Positions 39,427-47,530 of a stretch of DNA of 64,000 nucleotides are shown here, in pieces. The first letter of the stretch is position 1. Each line of letters starts with the position of its first letter. The notes below the pieces were generated by a model, which ran no database searches, was not told the DNA's origin, and saw nothing but the letters and a program-made list of their open reading frames with translations. The DNA lies in the NCBI RefSeq assembly GCF_022758295.1, contig NZ_JALDWJ010000007.1, forward strand, positions 266,971 to 330,970. The letters run 5' to 3'. The stretch comes from Lysobacter sp. CFH 32150 (lineage in GTDB: Bacteria; Pseudomonadota; Gammaproteobacteria; Xanthomonadales; Xanthomonadaceae). A program made the translations under genes and the position numbers.

Positions 39427-40677
39427 ATGTCCTTTCCGAGCCTCAAGACCCGCGAACGCCTGTCCGAAGTCCGCTACGAAATCCGCGGAGAGCTGGCACG
39501 CCGAGCCCGGGAGCTCGAAGCCCAGGGTCGCAGGCAGATCAAGCTCAACATCGGCAATCCGGGCGCCTTCGGTTTCCGCGCGCCCGAACACCTGCAGCGC
39601 GCGATCGCGGACCACATCGCCAGCACCGACCCCTATACCCACCAGCAGGGCCTGCCGGCCGCGCGCGAAGCCATCGCCGCGTTCCACAAGGCCCGCGGTA
39701 CGCCGAATGCGTCGCCGGAGCGCGTGTTCGTCGGCAACGGCGTCAGCGAACTGATCGACCTGTCGCTGCGCGCACTGCTCAATCCCGGCGACGAAGTGCT
39801 GCTGCCTTCGCCCGACTATCCGCTGTGGTCGGCGGCGACCATCCTCAACGACGGCCGCCCGGTGTATTACCAGTGCAAGCCGAGCCATGGCTTCGTCCCC
39901 GATCCGGACGAAATCGAAGCGCTGGTCTCGAGCCGCACACGCGCCATCGTGCTGATCAATCCGAACAATCCAACCGGCGCGACGTATCCGCGCGCCGTGC
40001 TCGAACGCATCGTCGCGATTGCGCTACGCCACAAGCTGCTGCTGATGTGCGACGAGATCTACGACGAAGTCCTGTACGACGACGCGCAGTTCCAGCCGAT
40101 CGCACCGCTCGCCAGTGATCTGCCCTGCCTGACTTTCGGCGGCTTGTCGAAAGTGCACCGCGCCTGCGGCTGGCGCGTCGGCTGGGCGGTGCTCAGCGGC
40201 GACCCGCTCGCCAGCGGGGACCTGCACCACGCCATGGACCTGCTCGGAGCGCTGCGCCTGTGCGCCAACGTGCCGGGGCAGTTCGCGATCGAGGCCGCAT
40301 TGCACGGCGCCGACACGATCACCCCGTTGACCACCCCCGGCGGCCGCCTGTACGAAACCCGGCGCGCGTTGATCGAATGCTGCGAAGCCAGCGAGCACCT
40401 GTCGCTGGTCGCGCCGAGCGGTGCGCTGTACGGCTTCCCGGCTGTGGTCGGCGATGCCGCACACGGCTTCGACGACCACGCCTTCGCGCTGGAGATGCTG
40501 GAGACCGAGGACGTGCTGCTGGTGCCCGGCTCCAGTTTCAACGTGCCCTACCGCAACCACTTCCGCGTCACCCTGCTGCCGGAAGCGCCGGTGTTGCGCG
40601 AAGTGTTCACGCGCATCGATCGCGTGCTGTCGCGCCGCGCCGAGGCGCATTCCGCCCGCCGTTCCGCGGTCGCCTAG
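39427..40677 (+). CDS. alaA: glutamate-pyruvate (alanine) aminotransferase
   Basis: A 416-residue PLP enzyme closely resembling E. coli AlaA through most of its length: YEIRGELARRARELEAQGRR with IKLNIGNPGAFGF, VFVGNGVSELIDLSLRALLN, LPSPDYPLWSAA, LINPNNPTGATY and MCDEIYDEVLYDD. The PLP Lys is in GGLSKVHRACGWRVGW, and LRLCANVPGQFAIEAAL follows. It makes alanine from pyruvate and glutamate in the cytoplasm. The C-terminal 12 residues are extra. The stop codon TAG at 40675-40677 touches the first base of the 265-bp palindromic element that follows. Confidence 0.92.
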   Translation: MSFPSLKTRERLSEVRYEIRGELARRARELEAQGRRQIKLNIGNPGAFGFRAPEHLQRAIADHIASTDPYTHQQGLPAAREAIAAFHKARGTPNASPERVFVGNGVSELIDLSLRALLNPGDEVLLPSPDYPLWSAATILNDGRPVYYQCKPSHGFVPDPDEIEALVSSRTRAIVLINPNNPTGATYPRAVLERIVAIALRHKLLLMCDEIYDEVLYDDAQFQPIAPLASDLPCLTFGGLSKVHRACGWRVGWAVLSGDPLASGDLHHAMDLLGALRLCANVPGQFAIEAALHGADTITPLTTPGGRLYETRRALIECCEASEHLSLVAPSGALYGFPAVVGDAAHGFDDHAFALEMLETEDVLLVPGSSFNVPYRNHFRVTLLPEAPVLREVFTRIDRVLSRRAEAHSARRSAVA

Positions 40678-40941
40678 GGCCTGTTAACCCACATGGAACA
40701 GGTCGCGTTGCTCCGCAGTGGCTGCCAGGTGGTGTCGCGTGGCGCCGCGCCTTGCTGCCTGCAAGGTCAAGCCGCGCGGCGCCGCATGGCAGCCACTGCG
40801 GAGCAACCCGAAGGGCCGGGCCTGAGGCGGCGCGATGCTGCGTCATCGCTCGGTTGCGTATCGACATACGCGTCCTCGCTCTTCCTTGCCTCGCACCGCC
40901 TCAGGCCCGGCGCGGCCTGCTCCATGTGGGTTAACAGGCCC
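40677..40941. repeat. 265-bp multi-hairpin element with 31-bp terminal inverted repeats, copy 1
   Basis: The ends GGGCCTGTTAACCCACATGG and its inverse (31 bp, two mismatches) bound the element. Inside lies a long stem (TTGCTCCGCAGTGGCTGCC at 40708 with GGCAGCCACTGCGGAGCAA at 40787) and a second one (GGGCCTGAGGCGG at 40817 with CCGCCTCAGGCCC at 40906). No transposase is encoded. A second copy starts at 63864. It occupies the whole space between alaA and the SGNH hydrolase gene. Confidence 0.9.
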
Positions 40942-40945
40942 TAAG

Positions 40946-41575
40946 ATGTCGCCGTTGCCGCGCGCGCAGATCGCGTATCTCGCGCTCGGCGACAGCTACA
41001 CCATCGGCGAAGACGTCGCGGAAGACGGCCGCTGGCCGCTGCAGCTCGCGCATGCATTGCGCGAGGAAGGCATCCCCCTCTCCGATCCGCGCATCATCGC
41101 CACCACCGGCTGGACCACCGATGAGCTGTCCGCGGCGATCGATGGAGCCGAGCCGCTCGGCGCCTACGGCTTCGTTTCGCTGCTGATCGGCGTCAACAAC
41201 CAGTACCGCGGCCGCGATGTCGACGACTATGCGCGCGAATTCGCGACCCTGCTCGAACGCGCGATCGGCTTCGCCGACGGCCGCGCGGACCGCGTGCTGG
41301 TACTGAGCATCCCCGATTGGGGCGTGACCCCGTTCGCGCGCTTCGAGGCCGGCAACCGGACCAACATCGCCGCCGAGATCGACGCCCACAACGCCGCCGC
41401 GCACGCCATCTGCGCGCAACACGCGGTTGCTTTCGTCGATGTCACCCCGGTCTCGCGCACACGCGGCGCGGAACCGGAGATGCTGGCCGCGGATGGCCTG
41501 CATCCGTCGGCCGCGATGTATACCGAATGGACACGATTGGCATTGCCGATCGCACGGCGGCTGCTCGCGGCATGA
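40946..41575 (+). CDS. SGNH/GDSL-family hydrolase
   Basis: A 209-residue esterase-like protein. Block I is YLALGDSYTIGE (nucleophile Ser), block III SLLIGVNNQYRG (Asn), block V AADGLHPSAAMY (Asp and His). It has no signal peptide. The substrate is unknown; such enzymes deacylate carbohydrates or lipids. The ATG at 40946 lies only 4 bp after the palindromic element, so transcription or ribosome entry must come from within that element or from alaA. Its stop overlaps the methyltransferase start (ATGA), so the two are co-translated. Confidence 0.85.
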   Translation: MSPLPRAQIAYLALGDSYTIGEDVAEDGRWPLQLAHALREEGIPLSDPRIIATTGWTTDELSAAIDGAEPLGAYGFVSLLIGVNNQYRGRDVDDYAREFATLLERAIGFADGRADRVLVLSIPDWGVTPFARFEAGNRTNIAAEIDAHNAAAHAICAQHAVAFVDVTPVSRTRGAEPEMLAADGLHPSAAMYTEWTRLALPIARRLLAA

Positions 41576-42291
41576 ACAGCACCACGCGCGCACTCGATCG
41601 CGTCAGCGCCGCGCACATCGCCCACGCCTTCCTGCCACTGCGCTGGTACGGCAGCCGCTGGCATTACTACTACGCCAAGGCCAAGCTCCGCAGCGACCCG
41701 CTGTATCCGGGCGTGGTCGATGCACTGCGTGGCAGCGCGGCGCCGTTGCTCGACCTGGGGTGCGGCATCGGCCTGCTCGCGCATGCGTTGCGCGCCTCCG
41801 GCCTGGACGTGCCCTACCGCGGTATCGACAACGACACCGGCAAGATCGCGCAGGCGCAGCGCGCCGCACGCAATGCCGGGCTGCGCGATGCCACGTTCGA
41901 GGTGGTCGACCTAGCCGCCGGCCTGCCCGCGCATCGCGGCAGCGTCGCCATCCTCGACGTGCTGCAGTTCGTACCACCGCAGGCGCAGGACGCGATCCTC
42001 GACGCCGCCATCGCCATGCTCGCACCCGGTGCGAAGCTCGTTATCCGCACCGGCCTCGACGACGGCAACCAGCGCGCGCGGATCACCCGTGGCATCGATG
42101 CGTTCTCACGCATGCTCGGCTGGATGAACAGCGGGCCGAAGCGTTATCCGGACGCCGACGCGCTACGGGCGAAGTTCGATGCCGCTGGATTGCAATCGGA
42201 ATTCACACCGCTCTACGGCAGGACACCGTTCAACAATTGGCGTGTCGTGGCGACGAAACCGACGGCATCCGCGCAATCCACGATTTCGTAG
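41572..42291 (+). CDS. class I SAM-dependent methyltransferase
   Basis: A 239-residue protein. Motif I is LLDLGCGIGLLAHAL, followed by YRGIDNDTGKIAQAQRAARN and an acidic motif (VVDLAAGLP); VAILDVLQFVPP is motif IV-like. It overlaps the SGNH hydrolase gene by 4 bp. The substrate is unknown. In related bacteria such pairs often sit in lipid or aryl-polyene-type gene groups, but no such cluster is visible here. A REP pair follows immediately. Confidence 0.85.
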   Translation: MNSTTRALDRVSAAHIAHAFLPLRWYGSRWHYYYAKAKLRSDPLYPGVVDALRGSAAPLLDLGCGIGLLAHALRASGLDVPYRGIDNDTGKIAQAQRAARNAGLRDATFEVVDLAAGLPAHRGSVAILDVLQFVPPQAQDAILDAAIAMLAPGAKLVIRTGLDDGNQRARITRGIDAFSRMLGWMNSGPKRYPDADALRAKFDAAGLQSEFTPLYGRTPFNNWRVVATKPTASAQSTIS

Positions 42292-42360
42292 GAGCGGCTT
42301 ACAGCCGCGAGCTTGTCGCTCATCCCCCAAGAGGCTCGCGGCTGTAAGCCGCTCCTACAG
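42287..42360 (+). repeat. inverted pair of GTAGGAGCGGCTTACAGCCGCGA REPs
   Basis: GTAGGAGCGGCTTACAGCCG (42288 on) and its reverse complement (ending 42358) face each other around about 22 bp. The layout equals that of the GTGGGAGCG REPs near the RAYT, with changed but still pairing bases. The right-hand unit overlaps the 3' end of the polysaccharide deacetylase gene. Confidence 0.9.
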
Positions 42361-43162
42361 GGGCAGGCTCGGCAGGGTCGCCTTCGAGTGTTTCCGGCAA
42401 CACGCAGCGATACCCCAACGCATCCAGCCGCTGCAACAGCAACGCCAACGCCTCGACGTTGCGCCCGTGCTTCGCGCCCTCGTGCAGCAACACGATCGCC
42501 CCGGGCTTGAGTTGCGATTCGATGCGCGCGGCCACGCTCTGCGGATCGGCGCTGATCGCATCGAACCCACGCGCACTCCAAGCCACGCGCGCGAGCTGAT
42601 GTTCCTTCAACGCGACGGCAACGAACGGATTGGCCATGCCGACCACGGCGCGGAACCAGCGCGGCGTGACGCCGGTGATCTGGCGCAGGATCGCCTGTGC
42701 CTGCGCGATCTCCGTCCGCATGCGCCACGGCGGCAGCGCCCAGAACCAGGCCTGCGGGTGGGTTTCACTGTGGTTGCCGACGCCGTGCCCGCGTCGCACG
42801 ATCTCGCGCAGCAGTTCCGGGCGCGCCTGTGCGCGGGCACCGACGACGAAGAACGTCGCCTTGGCCGCATGCGCGTCGAGCAGGTCGAGCATGGCCTGCG
42901 TGTCGGTGGAAGGGCCATCGTCGATGGTCAGCCATACGTGCCGCGCATCGCCCGGTAAACGTCGCAGCACCGGGCTGAACAGGCGCGAGTCCGGCACCAG
43001 CGTCGCCCACCAGAACGGCGCCAACGAGAGCAGGAACACCGGCAGGCCGACCTCCCAGCCATAACGCCACCACACCGCTGCTACCGCCAGTAGCACGACC
43101 AACAGCCACCAGGCCCAGCCATGGGGGCGATGCGGAGGACGGTGCAGGGGCAGGCTCGACAT
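42320..43162 (-). CDS. membrane-anchored polysaccharide deacetylase family protein
   Basis: A 280-residue protein. Two hydrophobic segments lie at the N-terminus (WAWWLLVVLLAVAAVWW, GLPVFLLSLAPFWW). A NodB-type domain follows: VWLTIDDGPSTDTQAMLDLL (catalytic Asp-Asp), GHGVGNHSETHPQAW (HxxxH metal site), PRWFRAVVGMANP and the final ALLLHEGAKHG-like segment IVLLHEGAKHG. It probably removes acetyl groups from a cell-envelope glycan. The last dozen residues (VGAAYSREPLGG) are encoded by a REP unit. The start could be 43171. Confidence 0.85.
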   Translation of the reverse strand: MSSLPLHRPPHRPHGWAWWLLVVLLAVAAVWWRYGWEVGLPVFLLSLAPFWWATLVPDSRLFSPVLRRLPGDARHVWLTIDDGPSTDTQAMLDLLDAHAAKATFFVVGARAQARPELLREIVRRGHGVGNHSETHPQAWFWALPPWRMRTEIAQAQAILRQITGVTPRWFRAVVGMANPFVAVALKEHQLARVAWSARGFDAISADPQSVAARIESQLKPGAIVLLHEGAKHGRNVEALALLLQRLDALGYRCVLPETLEGDPAEPAPVGAAYSREPLGG

Positions 43163-43221
43163 GCGCTGCATGATGCCACGGGGCGTAAAATCAGCTTCTC
43201 TACCGCTGTCCGGATATGCCC

Positions 43222-44145
43222 ATGTCGCTCGACCCCGCCCTACGCACCCGCATCGAATCCCTGCTCGCGGCGAACCACGTCGTGCTGTTCATGAAGGGGC
43301 AACCAGGCGCACCGCAATGCGGTTTTTCGGCGAAGGCATCGGGCACGCTGAATGCGCTCGGCGTCGACTACGCGCACGTCGACGTACTGTCGGATCCGGA
43401 AATCCGCGAAGGCATCAAGGAATACGGCGATTGGCCGACGATTCCGCAGCTCTACATCGCTGGCGAACTGGTCGGCGGCAGCGACATCATCGAACAGATG
43501 TCGAACTCCGGCGAACTGCATGCCGCCCTCGGCCTGCCGGCACCGGATCGCACGCCGCCGCGGATCGCGATCACGCCGGCCGCGGCCGAGATGTTGCGCA
43601 AGGCCATCGAAGACGCGGGCGGCGATGTCCTCGTCAAGGTCGACATCGATCCGCAGTACCGCACCCGCCTGCAGCTGGCGCATGAAGACGGCGGCGCGAT
43701 CACCGCCGAAGCCGCAGGCATCCGCGTGCAGTTCGACCTCGCCGGTGCGCGCCGTGCCGAAGGCTTGACCATCGACTGGGTCGACGACGCACGCGGCCGT
43801 GGCCTGGTGATCGAGAACCCGAACGCGCCTGCACCGGTACGCGCGCTGTCGCCGGCCGAAGCCGACGCGCGCCTGAAGGCGGGCACGCTGACGCTGATCG
43901 ACGTGCGTCCGGGCGAAGAACGCGCGCAGGCATCGGTCAATGCCCCGTTCGCGACTTTCGACGACGGGCTCGCCCCGTTCGAATCGCTGCCGAAAACAAC
44001 GCCCCTGGCGTTCCTCTGCCATCACGGTGGCCGCAGCCAGCAGGCGGCGGAGCATTTCCGCCAGCTGGGTTTCGGCGAGGTCTATAACATCGTCGGCGGC
44101 ATCGATGCGTGGTCCGATACCGACCCGGCCATCCCGAAATATTGA
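43222..44145 (+). CDS. Grx4-family monothiol glutaredoxin fused to A-type carrier-like and rhodanese domains
   Basis: A 307-residue three-domain protein. Residues 1-105 are monothiol glutaredoxin with the CGFS active site (GAPQCGFSAKA) and WPTIPQLYIAGELVGGSDI. Residues 110-205 resemble the IscA/HesB fold (ITPAAAEMLRKAIEDAGGDV, GLVIENPNAP) but lack all three cluster-ligating cysteines. Residues 210-307 form a rhodanese-like domain with active Cys in FLCHHGGRSQQAA. Grx4 proteins carry and transfer Fe-S clusters; the added domains suggest a link with sulfur handling. The ATG at 43222 is preferred over 43216. Confidence 0.9.
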   Translation: MSLDPALRTRIESLLAANHVVLFMKGQPGAPQCGFSAKASGTLNALGVDYAHVDVLSDPEIREGIKEYGDWPTIPQLYIAGELVGGSDIIEQMSNSGELHAALGLPAPDRTPPRIAITPAAAEMLRKAIEDAGGDVLVKVDIDPQYRTRLQLAHEDGGAITAEAAGIRVQFDLAGARRAEGLTIDWVDDARGRGLVIENPNAPAPVRALSPAEADARLKAGTLTLIDVRPGEERAQASVNAPFATFDDGLAPFESLPKTTPLAFLCHHGGRSQQAAEHFRQLGFGEVYNIVGGIDAWSDTDPAIPKY

Positions 44146-44152
44146 GCCACCC

Positions 44153-44178
44153 TTGGTGCGCTCCGGCGCGCTCCTACG
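44153..44178 (-). repeat. single degenerate GTAGGAGCG REP
   Basis: On the minus strand it reads GTAGGAGCGCGCCGGAGCGC, palindromic in its centre like the REPs at 42287. It lies just after the grx stop codon. Confidence 0.6.
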
Positions 44179-44209
44179 AAGGGCGGAGGGCCGAAGGGCC
44201 CGAAGGGTG

Positions 44210-44749
44210 TCAGCCGAAGCCGCCGCCGGCGTCGAGATAGGCCTGCTCTTCCGGCGTATTCGCGCGACCGAGCGCGGCGTTGCGGTGCGGAAACCGGCCG
44301 AAGCGTTTGATCACGTTGAAGTGCTTCACCGCCCACTGGTCGGCGCCCTCGCCCGGCAACGAGCGATGCAATGCAACCGAGCGTTCCTGGTCTGCGACGT
44401 CTTCGGAATGCTCAAGCGGCATATAGAAAAAGAGCCGCAAGACCGGATCGACCTGCTGATCGAAACCCGCATCGAGCGCGCGTGCGGCGTAATGCCGCGC
44501 GAGCGGATCGGTCGCGTAGCTGTGCGCATTGCCGCGGAACACGTTGCGGGGGATCTGGTCGAGCAGCAGCAACAGCGCCAACGCACCGTCGGCGCCGTCC
44601 ATCCAGTGCTCCAACTCGCGCCGTGCGGCCTGGTAGTGCGCGTCGAGGAAGCGGGATTCGCACGCGCGATCGAACGGCGCGCCACCGCCGAACCATTTCT
44701 CGTAACCGGCTTCGCGCCAGAAATCGAGCAACTCCTTGCGCATCGTCAT
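44210..44749 (-). CDS. DUF924 family protein
   Basis: A 179-residue all-helical protein with family landmarks: LLDFWREAGYEKWFGGGAPF, LALLLLLDQIPRNVFRGNAH, FFYMPLEHSEDVADQERSV and FPHRNAALGRANTPEEQAYL. The function of DUF924 is unknown; the fold is TPR-like. It is cytoplasmic. The ATG at 44749 is used, with another two codons downstream. It is in an all-minus run of small genes from 44.2 to 47.4 kb, but spacing argues against one operon. Confidence 0.85.
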   Translation of the reverse strand: MTMRKELLDFWREAGYEKWFGGGAPFDRACESRFLDAHYQAARRELEHWMDGADGALALLLLLDQIPRNVFRGNAHSYATDPLARHYAARALDAGFDQQVDPVLRLFFYMPLEHSEDVADQERSVALHRSLPGEGADQWAVKHFNVIKRFGRFPHRNAALGRANTPEEQAYLDAGGGFG

Positions 44750-44806
44750 TGACTGCTGTCCTCCGTATCGCGCGAGGACAGCAGCATGCCACGCACGCAC
44801 GATAAA

Positions 44807-45163
44807 TCAGAGATGCACGGCTTCCACGTTGTTGCCGTCCGGGTCGATCAGGAATGCGGCGTAATACGTCGGGCTGTAATCCGCACGCGGGCCCGCTGCA
44901 CCGTTGTCCTTTCCGCCGGCCTTGATGCCAGCCGTATGGAAACGATCGACCGCGGCGTGGTCGGCGGCACGGAAAGCGACGTGGGCCGCGCCCTTCGCGT
45001 TCTTGTCCGCATACAGCCACAACGCTGGTGCGCCGGGCGGACCAAAACCCGCACCGCTGTCGTCGCGCGAGTCGAGCACGTGGCCAAGCGGCGCGAGCGC
45101 GGCTTCGTAGAAGCGCACGCTCGCGTCGAGATCTTTCACTTTCAAACCGATATGGTCGTACAT
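44807..45163 (-). CDS. VOC (glyoxalase/bleomycin-resistance) family protein
   Basis: A 118-residue protein with one VOC unit pair: MYDHIGLKVKDLDASVRFYE (metal His), HVAFRAADHAAVDRFH and FLIDPDGNNVEAVHL (metal Glu). Enzymes of this fold are lyases, isomerases or dioxygenases, and some bind drugs; the substrate here is unknown. It is cytoplasmic. It lies 57 bp upstream of the DUF924 gene on the same strand. Confidence 0.87.
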   Translation of the reverse strand: MYDHIGLKVKDLDASVRFYEAALAPLGHVLDSRDDSGAGFGPPGAPALWLYADKNAKGAAHVAFRAADHAAVDRFHTAGIKAGGKDNGAAGPRADYSPTYYAAFLIDPDGNNVEAVHL

Positions 45164-45215
45164 GGTGTCTCCTTCGATGGGAAGCGCAGGCCATCACGGC
45201 CAGCTCGCAGCGAGG

Positions 45216-46076
45216 TTAGGACACCGCGTTCAACCGGTCTTGGAGAATCTTGCGGTCGCCCTGCGCGAGCTGGCGGAAGCGGCGCGGCGAGACGCCGGCG
45301 GCGCGATGGAAGGTGCGTACGAAATTGGACAGGTCGCCGAATCCGACTTCGAAGGCGATATCGGTAATGGGACGCGCGGGATCGGCGAGCAACCGCGCGG
45401 CATGCCGCAGCCGCGAGCGCACCAGGTACTGGTGTGGGGTCACGCCCACGACGTTGCCGAACAGGCGCAGGAAATGGAACGGGCTGAGATCGGCGTGACG
45501 CGCGGCGCCGTCGAGGTCGTTCGCCTCGTGCGAATTCGCATCGATCCGCAATGCCGCATCGACCGCTCGCCGGCGATCGCGCGGACTCGCCCGTAGCGGC
45601 GCACGCTTGCGCCCGGACGCGACTTCGAGGAAACGCGCCGCGAACAACAGGCCGATCTCGTCGACGCCGACATCGCTGTCGCCATCGGCAACGGCCTGCG
45701 CCAATTCGCCCAGCACCATCAGCTCCGGCAGCGGCGGCAGGCTGCCGATGCGCCAGGCTTCGTCGCGGTCGTCGATGCTGTCGACCAGTTCACTTTCGAC
45801 CAGAGCTGGCGCCAGCTGGAACGACAGGCATTCGTCGCCGCAGGCGTGATGCTCGTGCGTGCACATGTACTCGTCGCCACGGTGGCCGACCAGCACCGCG
45901 CCGGCCACCAGCTCATGCGTCTGCCCGCGATAGCGATAGCCGAACGTGCCGCGACGCACGTACGACACCGAATGCCGCTGGTGCCGTTCGACGAACGGAA
46001 CATCGTCCGGCCCGGCGCTGCAGCGGTAGTCGTATACCGTCAGCGCCTCGGTCTGCAGCAGCGTGGTGGCGGCCAT
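45216..46076 (-). CDS. AraC-family transcriptional regulator
   Basis: A 286-residue protein. The N-terminal AraC-type cupin is [20 protein letters not shown]. The central region is rich in Asp/Glu. Two C-terminal HTHs follow ([20 protein letters not shown] and [20 protein letters not shown], then [14 protein letters not shown]). ECLSFQLAP in the sensor carries cysteines near [12 protein letters not shown], a possible metal- or redox-sensing spot. It is separated by 12 bp from the GFA gene upstream and may regulate it or the VOC gene. Confidence 0.87.
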   Translation of the reverse strand: MAATTLLQTEALTVYDYRCSAGPDDVPFVERHQRHSVSYVRRGTFGYRYRGQTHELVAGAVLVGHRGDEYMCTHEHHACGDECLSFQLAPALVESELVDSIDDRDEAWRIGSLPPLPELMVLGELAQAVADGDSDVGVDEIGLLFAARFLEVASGRKRAPLRASPRDRRRAVDAALRIDANSHEANDLDGAARHADLSPFHFLRLFGNVVGVTPHQYLVRSRLRHAARLLADPARPITDIAFEVGFGDLSNFVRTFHRAAGVSPRRFRQLAQGDRKILQDRLNAVS

Positions 46077-46088
46077 CGCTTCAGCGCA

Positions 46089-46496
46089 TCACAGGTGGCG
46101 GGTTTCCGCCGGTGCTTCGGCCCAGTTGTTGTTGCGGCCGTCGCAGTATTGGATCGGCCCTGCGAGCAGTTCGTGCGGTTCGGCGTCGTCGAGGCAGGCG
46201 ACGTTGATCGAATAGAACGCGCCTCCCACTTCCGGAATGTCGCCCTGGCCGTACGGCCGCACGCCGCAGGTCTTGCAGAACAGCCAATGCATGCTGTTGG
46301 TACCGAACTGGTAGTCCGTCGTCGCGCTCTCGCCGCTGAGCAGGCGGAACGCCTCCGGCTTCACGGTGGTGCCCCAGTTGCGGGTCTTGGTGCAGATCGA
46401 GCAATTGCACTTGCCGGTGCCGGCGCTGAGGTCGATGTCGGCCTCGAAGCGGACATTGCCGCAATGGCAGCTGCCGGTATAGGTCTTGATCGCCAT
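46089..46496 (-). CDS. GFA-family (Gfa-like) zinc protein
   Basis: A 135-residue protein with the GFA zinc-ligand pattern: [22 protein letters not shown] and [14 protein letters not shown]. The founding member was described as a glutathione-dependent formaldehyde-activating enzyme, though other members have other roles. The long Cys-containing loops suggest two structural or catalytic zinc sites. It lies 12 bp upstream of the AraC-type regulator gene, so they are likely transcribed together. Confidence 0.88.
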   Translation of the reverse strand: MAIKTYTGSCHCGNVRFEADIDLSAGTGKCNCSICTKTRNWGTTVKPEAFRLLSGESATTDYQFGTNSMHWLFCKTCGVRPYGQGDIPEVGGAFYSINVACLDDAEPHELLAGPIQYCDGRNNNWAEAPAETRHL

Positions 46497-46621
46497 GCCT
46501 GCTCCTGGTGCGGGGGAAGGCGATGAGGATACGCCCGGCGTATCGCAGATTTCGAGACTCCGGCTTCACGCAAATGGCTCTCCGCTTCTGCGGGTTTTTT
46601 GGAGCCAGTTCCTGCTCGAAT

Positions 46622-47398
46622 TTACTCGTCGAACCTGAGATGCCTTACCGACTTCCCATGCCGGCGAATCAAGCGCAGCGCCTCGATCCCGATCTGGATG
46701 TGCCGTTCGACGAAGTCCGCACTGACCTTCGCGTCGCTCGCCTCGGTCTTGATGCCTTCCGGAATCATCGGCTGATCCGACACCAGCAGCAGCGCGCCGC
46801 AGGGGATGTGGTTGGCGAAGCCGGCGGAAAACACGGTGGCGGTTTCCATGTCGATCGCCATGCAGCGCATCAGCCGCAGTTTTTCCTTGAAGTTCTCGTC
46901 GTGTTCCCAGACGCGGCGATTGGTGGTGTAGACGGTGCCGGTCCAGTAGTCGTGACCGAGGTCGCGGATCATGGTCGAGACGGCGCGCTGCAGCGCGAAC
47001 GCAGGCAGCGCCGGGACCTCCGGCGGCAGGTAGTCGTTGCTGGTGCCCTCGCCACGGATCGCGGCGATCGGCAGGATCAGGTCGCCCAGTTCATTCTTGC
47101 GCTTGAGCCCGCCGCACTTGCCGAGGAACAGCACGGCCTTGGGCATGATCGCGGAGAGCAGGTCCATCAGTGTTGCCGCGTTCGGGCTGCCCATGCCGAA
47201 GTTGATCATGGAGATGCCGTCGAAGGTGGCGCTGGGCATCGGCCGGTCGAGGCCGACGATCTCAGCGCCGGTCAGGCGGCTGAAATGGCCGAGGTAGCCA
47301 CCGAAGTTGGTCAGCAGGATGTGTTCGCCGAAGCCATCCAGCGGCACGCCGGTGTAGCGCGGCAGCCAGTTGTTGACGATCTGTTCCTTGTCCTTCAT
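46622..47398 (-). CDS. amn: AMP nucleosidase (short form)
   Basis: A 258-residue member of the AMP nucleosidase/phosphorylase superfamily, which hydrolyses AMP to adenine and ribose 5-phosphate. It shows VLFLGKCGGLKRKNELGDLI, AAIRGEGTSNDYLPPEVPAL and the purine-binding MAIDMETATVFSAGF with VSDQPMIPEGIKTE. It is about half the length of E. coli Amn (484) because the N-terminal regulatory domain is absent, as in other short Amn enzymes. The ATG at 47398 is used in preference to upstream starts. Confidence 0.88.
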   Translation of the reverse strand: MKDKEQIVNNWLPRYTGVPLDGFGEHILLTNFGGYLGHFSRLTGAEIVGLDRPMPSATFDGISMINFGMGSPNAATLMDLLSAIMPKAVLFLGKCGGLKRKNELGDLILPIAAIRGEGTSNDYLPPEVPALPAFALQRAVSTMIRDLGHDYWTGTVYTTNRRVWEHDENFKEKLRLMRCMAIDMETATVFSAGFANHIPCGALLLVSDQPMIPEGIKTEASDAKVSADFVERHIQIGIEALRLIRRHGKSVRHLRFDE

Positions 47399-47530
47399 CG
47401 GCTGCCTTTCCTCATGTGTCCCGCCTTTTGCGCATTTTGTCACGATAGGGCATGACCAAAGTCAGGCTTGGCACCGGCCCGGCACGGGGCTACGGTGCAG
47501 CGGTTGTCCGCCAGTTTCCAGGGGAATTCC

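Noticed and set aside
40835..40945. Upstream extension of the SGNH gene through the palindromic element
   Set aside because: The frame is open, but the same sequence is found before ppc in an unrelated context, and it would add about 37 Arg/Pro-rich residues. The conserved protein starts at 40946.
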